NCBI GenBank assembly: GCA_947502815.1
Contig: CANNBH010000001.1
Location: forward strand, 1,426,001 to 1,490,000
DNA from: an uncultured Erythrobacter sp.
GTDB lineage: Bacteria > Pseudomonadota > Alphaproteobacteria > Sphingomonadales > Sphingomonadaceae
Direction of reading: 5' to 3'
Length of the DNA: 64,000 nucleotides
The position numbers and the translations under genes were made by a program. Below, one piece after another: positions 59,588 through 64,000 of this stretch (position 1 is the first letter of the stretch; each line of letters starts with the position of its first letter). Below the pieces are notes generated by a model, which saw only the letters and a list, made by a program, of their open reading frames with translations, did not search any database and was not told where the DNA came from.

Positions 59588-60769
59588 ATGACCCCATCGG
59601 CCCGCGTTCAAGCCGCCATCGAATTGCTCGATTCCATTCTGGAGGCGGCAATGGCGAAGGGTGCGCCAGCGGACCGTTTGATTTCGGAATATTTTCGCGC
59701 GCGCCGATACGCCGGGTCAAAGGATCGCCGGGCTGTGCGCGAATTGGTTTACCGCGCCATCCGGCTATGCGGTCCGCGCCCAGCAAGCGGGCGTGCCGCG
59801 ATGCTGGCGGTGGCGCAGCACGATAAAGAAATTGCGCCGCTGTTTGACGGTTCCACCCATGGTCCCCCGGCAATTGGCCCGGACGAAAAGCCCGCCAAAA
59901 CTGGTATTGCGGTAAGCTGGCTTGCGGCAAAGCTTGCGGCATCTGGGATTGAACCAGAGGTTGCGCGGTCTTTGTTGGACAGGGCACCGCTGGATATTCG
60001 GGTCAACACGCTCAAAGCGGATCGTGCGACAATCGAATTGCCCGAAGAGGGCGAGCAGCTCTCTGCTCCCAACGCAATCCGGTTTCCATCGGGCACGAAC
60101 ATCGACCAATGGCCAGCCTTTCGTGAAGGCAATATCGAGATTCAGGATCTTGGCAGCCAGTGGGTTTGCGAAGCTGTGGGCGCGAAATCTGGCGAAGTGA
60201 TCATTGATTTGTGCGCTGGGGCCGGGGGCAAAACTCTCGCTTTGGCCAGCAGCACGGGCAATGCGGCAAGCCTGATCGCAGCAGACACGGACAAACGGCG
60301 GCTAGGCAATCTTGCTCCGCGTGCGGCCCGCGCCGGGGCGAGCGTTGAGCACACGGTTTTGCTTGATCCGGGCAAGGAAGTGGAAGCGCTTTCGCCGTGG
60401 CTGGGTAAGGCCGACCGCGTGTTGGTCGATGCACCGTGTTCAGGCAGCGGCACATGGCGGCGCAATCCCGAAGGGCGCTGGCGGCTCGACAAAAACGAAT
60501 TAGAGCGGCTGACGCAGCTGCAAGATCATGTCCTGAATATCGGCGCGCAATTGGTGCGACCGGGCGGGACTTTGGTCTTCGTCACATGTTCAGTCTTTGA
60601 TGAAGAAGGGGCACACCGCGTCAACGCCTTTCTCGACCGTCATCCCGGATGGCAGGCCCAGCCAGCCGAAATTCCCGTGGGCCAGCCCCGGGGCAAGGGC
60701 ACGCGTCTGACTCCGCTGCATGACGGAGCGGATGGATTTTTTGTCGCTATCCTCCAATCTAGCTGTTAG
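59588..60769 (+). CDS. RsmB/NOP family RNA (cytosine-C5) methyltransferase
   Basis: A 393-residue SAM-dependent rRNA methyltransferase. The N-terminal NusB-like segment is short and includes RRYAGSKDRRAVRELVYR. The catalytic part has IDLCAGAGGKTLALAS, VDAPCSGSGTWRRNPEGRWRLDKN and VFVTCSVFDEEGAHRVNAFL, with both Cys of the PCSGSGT and TCS motifs. RsmB itself methylates C967 of 16S rRNA; which site this one modifies is not certain. Confidence 0.9.
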   Translation: MTPSARVQAAIELLDSILEAAMAKGAPADRLISEYFRARRYAGSKDRRAVRELVYRAIRLCGPRPASGRAAMLAVAQHDKEIAPLFDGSTHGPPAIGPDEKPAKTGIAVSWLAAKLAASGIEPEVARSLLDRAPLDIRVNTLKADRATIELPEEGEQLSAPNAIRFPSGTNIDQWPAFREGNIEIQDLGSQWVCEAVGAKSGEVIIDLCAGAGGKTLALASSTGNAASLIAADTDKRRLGNLAPRAARAGASVEHTVLLDPGKEVEALSPWLGKADRVLVDAPCSGSGTWRRNPEGRWRLDKNELERLTQLQDHVLNIGAQLVRPGGTLVFVTCSVFDEEGAHRVNAFLDRHPGWQAQPAEIPVGQPRGKGTRLTPLHDGADGFFVAILQSSC

Positions 60770-60828
60770 CCAAGGGGCCTATGGCGGAGCCCCAAACTTC
60801 CCGGCTTGCTGATTTCAAGGAACTTTTC

Positions 60829-61323
60829 ATGCGTTTTGCGCCCGTTGCCGCTGCTTTGTCGTTGCTTTTGGCGACCTCTGCCAGTGTGATCAGCGCGGAT
60901 CCCGGCCAGGCCGCACCGCGCGCAGCGATGCTGATCGCGCAAGGGCAGGCCGCGTTGGAAGCGGGCGATGTTCAGACCGCGATTGATTCCTTCGAAGCCG
61001 CTTTGGTGGTTGATCCGGGCTACACCCCAATTTTCCTCAACCTTGCAGAAGCCGCTCGGCGAGACGGATTGCAAGGCAAAGCGATCCGTTATTACCGCGA
61101 AGCGTTGGAGCGCGATCCCGGCAATTTTGCCGCCCTCTCGGGTGAAGGGGAGGCCTTGGTCGAAAAGGGCGCGTTGGAAAAGGCGCAGCGCAATCTGGCC
61201 CGGCTTGAAAGCCTTTGCGGGGAAACCTGCCCGGAAACGCTTTCGCTTCAGGCGAGCATAACCGCTGGCCCGCCAGAACGGCTTGCCGCCGAAGCGAGCG
61301 AAGACGAAACGGCAACCAACTGA
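60829..61323 (+). CDS. Exported TPR protein
   Basis: A 164-residue protein with a signal peptide (RFAPVAAALSLLLATSASVISA) and two to three tetratricopeptide repeats (AQGQAALEAGDVQTAIDSFEAALVVDPGYTPIFLNLAEAARRDG, KAIRYYREALERDPGNFAALSGEGEAL). TPR domains bind other proteins. Start moved from 60781 to ATG 60829, with AAGGAA upstream. Confidence 0.82.
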   Translation: MRFAPVAAALSLLLATSASVISADPGQAAPRAAMLIAQGQAALEAGDVQTAIDSFEAALVVDPGYTPIFLNLAEAARRDGLQGKAIRYYREALERDPGNFAALSGEGEALVEKGALEKAQRNLARLESLCGETCPETLSLQASITAGPPERLAAEASEDETATN

Positions 61324-61354
61324 CACCGCTCATAATTGCAAGACGGAGTGCACC

Positions 61355-62026
61355 ATGCTGACGCTGCATCATCTGGAATATTCGCAAAGTTTCCGCATTC
61401 TCTGGCTGCTTGAGGCGCTCGATGCGCCCTATGAGCTGAAATGCTACAACCGTGACCCTGATAGCAACCTAGCACCGGATGACTACAAAGCGCTTTCCCC
61501 GCTAGGAACGGCTCCGGTGATCACCGATGGCGACGTTGTGCTCGCCGAAAGCAACGCGATCATCGACTATATTATGGACGCACATCCAGACAGCGCGCTC
61601 AATCCAAAACCGGGCAGCCCGGACCGCGCACGGCATTTGTTTTGGTACCATGCCAGTCCGGGATCGCTGATGTCGATCCAAAGCGTCGCGATGGTGCTTG
61701 GCTTGTTGGAAACGCGCTCTCCTTGGCCGATCAGTTCGTTGTTGAAGGCGGTGTTTGGGCAGGTGCGCAAGCTCTTCGTCAATCCGCGGACCGAAGCGCT
61801 GTACGATTTGATGGACAAAGACCTGAGTGAGAAGCCGTTCTTTGGTGGTGATGCGCTCACCACAGCTGACATCACCTTGATCTATGCGATGGTCGCGGCC
61901 CGCACCAAAGGCGTGTTTGAAGGGTATCCGAACATCTTGGCTTGGTTTGGCCGGATTGAGGTGCTGGTTTCCTTTAAGGTGGCGCAGGCCAAGGATGACC
62001 GTCCGCACATTGATTTCCAGTTTTAA
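61355..62026 (+). CDS. Glutathione S-transferase family protein
   Basis: A 223-residue GST with an N-terminal thioredoxin-like domain (MLTLHHLEYSQSFRILWLLEALDAPYELKCY, SPLGTAPVITDGDVVLAESNAIIDYIM with cis-Pro and ES) and helical C-domain (FFGGDALTTADITLIYAM). Start moved from 61283 to ATG 61355 because GGAG lies 6 nt before and the domain begins there; the longer form would overlap the TPR gene. Substrate unknown. Confidence 0.88.
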   Translation: MLTLHHLEYSQSFRILWLLEALDAPYELKCYNRDPDSNLAPDDYKALSPLGTAPVITDGDVVLAESNAIIDYIMDAHPDSALNPKPGSPDRARHLFWYHASPGSLMSIQSVAMVLGLLETRSPWPISSLLKAVFGQVRKLFVNPRTEALYDLMDKDLSEKPFFGGDALTTADITLIYAMVAARTKGVFEGYPNILAWFGRIEVLVSFKVAQAKDDRPHIDFQF

Positions 62027-62035
62027 GAAACGGGA

Positions 62036-62509
62036 TTAGATGAGCGGCGCAAATTCCGCGACGATCGCGGCGTAGACATCGCGTTTGAAAGGCACGATCA
62101 GCTCGGTCAATTGGCCGGTATCGACCCATTGAAACGAGTCAAATTCTGGCGGATTGTGCGCGTTCAGATTGACGTCGGCATCGCTGCCAAGAAAACGGCC
62201 CAAATACCAATATTGCTCTTGGCCGCGATATTTGCCCTTCCAAACGCGGCCCAGCAGGTCAGGCGGAAGGTCATAACGGATGGGTTTGGATGCGGCTGCG
62301 ATCACTTCGACCAGATTGGGGCCGATACCGGTCTCTTCCTCCAATTCGCGTAAGGCCGCGACCTGTGCATCTTCGCCCGGGTCAATTCCGCCCTGCGGCA
62401 TTTGCCAGCTGCCGCGCGCGCGCTTTTCCATCCGCTGACCGACGAAGACTTTGCCGTCTGCATTGACGAGCATGAACCCGGCGCAGGGCCGGTAAGGCAG
62501 GTCGTTCAT
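62036..62509 (-). CDS. rppH: RNA pyrophosphohydrolase
   Basis: A 157-residue Nudix hydrolase that removes pyrophosphate from mRNA 5' ends, triggering decay. It begins LPYRPCAGFMLVNADGKVFVGQRM and has the Nudix box GGIDPGEDAQVAALRELEEETGI, with GSWQMPQGGIDPGE typical of RppH/IalA. YLGRFLGSDADVNLN and FQWVDTGQLTELIVPFKRDVY complete the RppH pattern. Its ATG overlaps the stop of the upstream alpha/beta hydrolase by 4 nt. Confidence 0.93.
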   Translation of the reverse strand: MNDLPYRPCAGFMLVNADGKVFVGQRMEKRARGSWQMPQGGIDPGEDAQVAALRELEEETGIGPNLVEVIAAASKPIRYDLPPDLLGRVWKGKYRGQEQYWYLGRFLGSDADVNLNAHNPPEFDSFQWVDTGQLTELIVPFKRDVYAAIVAEFAPLI

Positions 62510-63468
62510 GCGCCGCTGGCCTCTGACGTCGCAAGGGTGAATTTCATCGCAGCGATCATCCGTTCCAGATCGGCCTGTGTGCTGGGCACGGCCCCACGCA
62601 AATTTGTGAAGCTGTGCGTTACGCCGCGCATTTCAAGGAAGGTAAAACTGACGCCGGCATCTGTCAGCGCCTTAGCATAGTCGCGCCCGGAATCGCGGAT
62701 GGGGTCAAGGCTTGCGGTGACCAACACGGTTGGCGGCGCGGCCGCATGATCGCCAAGAATGGGAAAGCCGCGCGGATCGCTGCGGTCGGCAGCGTATGCT
62801 ACGTCAAAGAATTCAATTGCGGGTTTGGTCAGCACAAATCCGTCGGAAAATTGGTCGAGGCTGGCTGAACCCATCGCATCGCTCGCCAATGGGAAAATCG
62901 GAACTTGCAAGACCACGGGCGCGTCTGCCGCATTGCTTGCGAGCAATTGCCCCACGGCCAATGTCGCCGTGCCGCCCGCGCTGTCTCCAATGGTGATGAT
63001 GCCGGTGCAGCCGCGCCCCAATGCGCCGGGGGATGACGCGATCCAGCGGGTTGCTGCTTCGCAATCGTCAATCGCTGCGGGGAAGGGGTGTTCGGGTGCG
63101 CGGCGATAATCCACCGCAACCACTGGCAGGTCCATCAAAGCGGCGATTTCCGTGCACAACGCATGGTGCGTTTCCAAATCACCAATAACAAAGCCGCCGC
63201 CATGGTAGAATGTGATCACCGGACCGGGATCGCGATCTTCGCGTGTATCATAAAGGCGCAGCGGAATGTCCCCGCCCGGGCCAGGGCATGTAAGGTCGCG
63301 CATGACAGGTAAATCGCGGGCGGGACGATCCGCCATACCGTGCAGCGCCACATACGACGCGCGCGCTTCCTCCAACGTCATATCCGCAATGCTGGGCCCC
63401 GCCATAGCGGCCAAGCCATCCAGAAAGGCTTTCATATCAGGGCGGACAAATGGGGTTTGGTCGGTCAT
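62506..63468 (-). CDS. Alpha/beta hydrolase, hormone-sensitive-lipase type
   Basis: A 320-residue esterase of the HSL (family IV) group. The oxyanion-hole FYHGGGFVIGD, the elbow IGDSAGGTATLAVG with Ser, and later Asp/His in DPIRDSGRDYAKAL and GVTHSFTN are in the expected order. Substrate unknown. Start at ATG 63468 (MTDQTPF), with GAGAGA upstream; the track's longer form adds a poor extension. Confidence 0.88.
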   Translation of the reverse strand: MTDQTPFVRPDMKAFLDGLAAMAGPSIADMTLEEARASYVALHGMADRPARDLPVMRDLTCPGPGGDIPLRLYDTREDRDPGPVITFYHGGGFVIGDLETHHALCTEIAALMDLPVVAVDYRRAPEHPFPAAIDDCEAATRWIASSPGALGRGCTGIITIGDSAGGTATLAVGQLLASNAADAPVVLQVPIFPLASDAMGSASLDQFSDGFVLTKPAIEFFDVAYAADRSDPRGFPILGDHAAAPPTVLVTASLDPIRDSGRDYAKALTDAGVSFTFLEMRGVTHSFTNLRGAVPSTQADLERMIAAMKFTLATSEASGA

Positions 63469-63565
63469 GAATGCGGTCTCTCTCAGTGACTTTTGCGAAT
63501 GCGATAGAGCCATCACTCCGTCTTTTCCACTCGCAATGAGGAGGCGCGCGGATTAGGCAAGCGGT

Positions 63566-64000
63566 ATGGACAATCTAACGCACAGCCTCGTCGGGGCGGT
63601 CATGGGGCAAGCGGGCCTTAAGAAGAAAACCGGTTTGGCGATGCCCGCGCTGATTATCGGGGCGAACCTGCCCGATGTGGATGCGGCGTGTTTCTTTTGG
63701 CTGGAGGGGACGGAGCATCTGGGGTTTCGCCGGGGCATCACCCACGGCCCGCCCGCTTGGGTGCTGTTGCCACTGATACTGGCGGGGCTGTTGTGGTGGT
63801 TTGACCGTTGGCAGACAAAGCGCGGAAAACGGCCCGAGGATCGGTTACCGGTGAACTTCAAATGGCTTTATCTCCTCAGTTTCATCGGCTGTCTCAGCCA
63901 TCCGCTGTTCGACTGGTTCAACGTCTATGGCATTCGGTTTCTGGAGCCGTTTTCTTCTCAATGGTTCTATGGCGATACGCTGTTCATCATCGACGTTTGG
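63566..64000 (+). CDS. DUF457-type membrane metal-dependent hydrolase, truncated by window
   Basis: Absent from the track because it runs off the end: 145 codons open from ATG 63566. MDNLTHSLVGAVMGQAG and IIGANLPDVDA with GITHGPPAW are the signature of the YbcI/DUF457 (membrane-bound metal-dependent hydrolase) family; hydrophobic segments PAWVLLPLILAGLLWWF and WLYLLSFIGCLSHPLFDWFNVYGIRF follow. The N-terminus MDNLTHSLVGAVMG and HPLFDW carry the conserved Asp and His. Divergent from the hydrolase gene. Confidence 0.85.
   Translation, partial: MDNLTHSLVGAVMGQAGLKKKTGLAMPALIIGANLPDVDAACFFWLEGTEHLGFRRGITHGPPAWVLLPLILAGLLWWFDRWQTKRGKRPEDRLPVNFKWLYLLSFIGCLSHPLFDWFNVYGIRFLEPFSSQWFYGDTLFIIDVW

Overview
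The window is a 64 kb piece of a GC-rich alphaproteobacterial chromosome. Gene content and order point to Sphingomonadales, most likely Erythrobacteraceae: rpsF-rpsR-rplI without priB, sdhC-sdhD-sdhA, bamD-recN-ligA, a class II-type PHA synthase next to a PHA depolymerase, many GNAT, SDR and GST proteins, and an FeS-type photolyase. The assignment rests on recognising families by eye; no search was run. I saw no rRNA, tRNA, CRISPR array, intact transposase or integrase.

Layout. 0-9.6 kb: end of a YVTN-type protein, AMP nucleosidase, the S6/S18/L9 operon with a clear terminator, a DUF808 membrane protein, an acyl-CoA synthetase, a divergent Mpl-type Mur ligase / LD-carboxypeptidase pair (murein recycling) and fabD. 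9.6-14.2 kb: an intact FeS-type (6-4) photolyase faces a decayed photolyase operon (frameshifted FAD-binding photolyase-like gene plus a broken DUF2256 gene missing from the ORF track); then a GNAT and fabG. 14.2-25.2 kb: dnaN, GST, DUF2855, a D-aminoacylase-type amidohydrolase, epoxide-hydrolase-like protein, MFS transporter and the phaC/phaZ pair. 25.4-30.1 kb: two tandem PAS-GGDEF-EAL-PilZ proteins, the second with a degenerate EAL domain. 30.1-36 kb: lepA, a DUF2341/DUF11-type secreted protein, then a decayed second copy of the lepA 3' end beside an AT-richer restriction-modification module (EcoRII-N + HNH endonuclease and a C5-cytosine methyltransferase). 36-46 kb: bamD, recN, three small exported or membrane proteins, ligA, a CinA-C-like protein, DUF2459, prmA, a subclass B3 metallo-beta-lactamase-type lipoprotein and an SDR. 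46-51.8 kb: sdhCDA (no sdhB nearby), a C13-type peptidase and a large cyclophilin. 51.9-64 kb: a BlaI/M56 sensor pair with visible operators, a YpfJ-type zinc peptidase, 3-hydroxybutyrate dehydrogenase, M28 peptidase, guaB, an RsmB-type methyltransferase, TPR and GST proteins, rppH, an HSL-type hydrolase and a truncated DUF457 membrane protein.

How the genes work together. Carbon storage is represented by phaC, phaZ and a 3-hydroxybutyrate dehydrogenase; cell-wall turnover by the Mur ligase, LD-carboxypeptidase and BlaI/M56 pair; genome maintenance by dnaN, recN, ligA and the photolyase. The most unusual stretches are the lepA scar with its restriction-modification island (33.4-35.7 kb), the eroding photolyase/DUF2256 operon (11.3-12.65 kb), and the perfect 29-bp inverted repeat just upstream of fabD.
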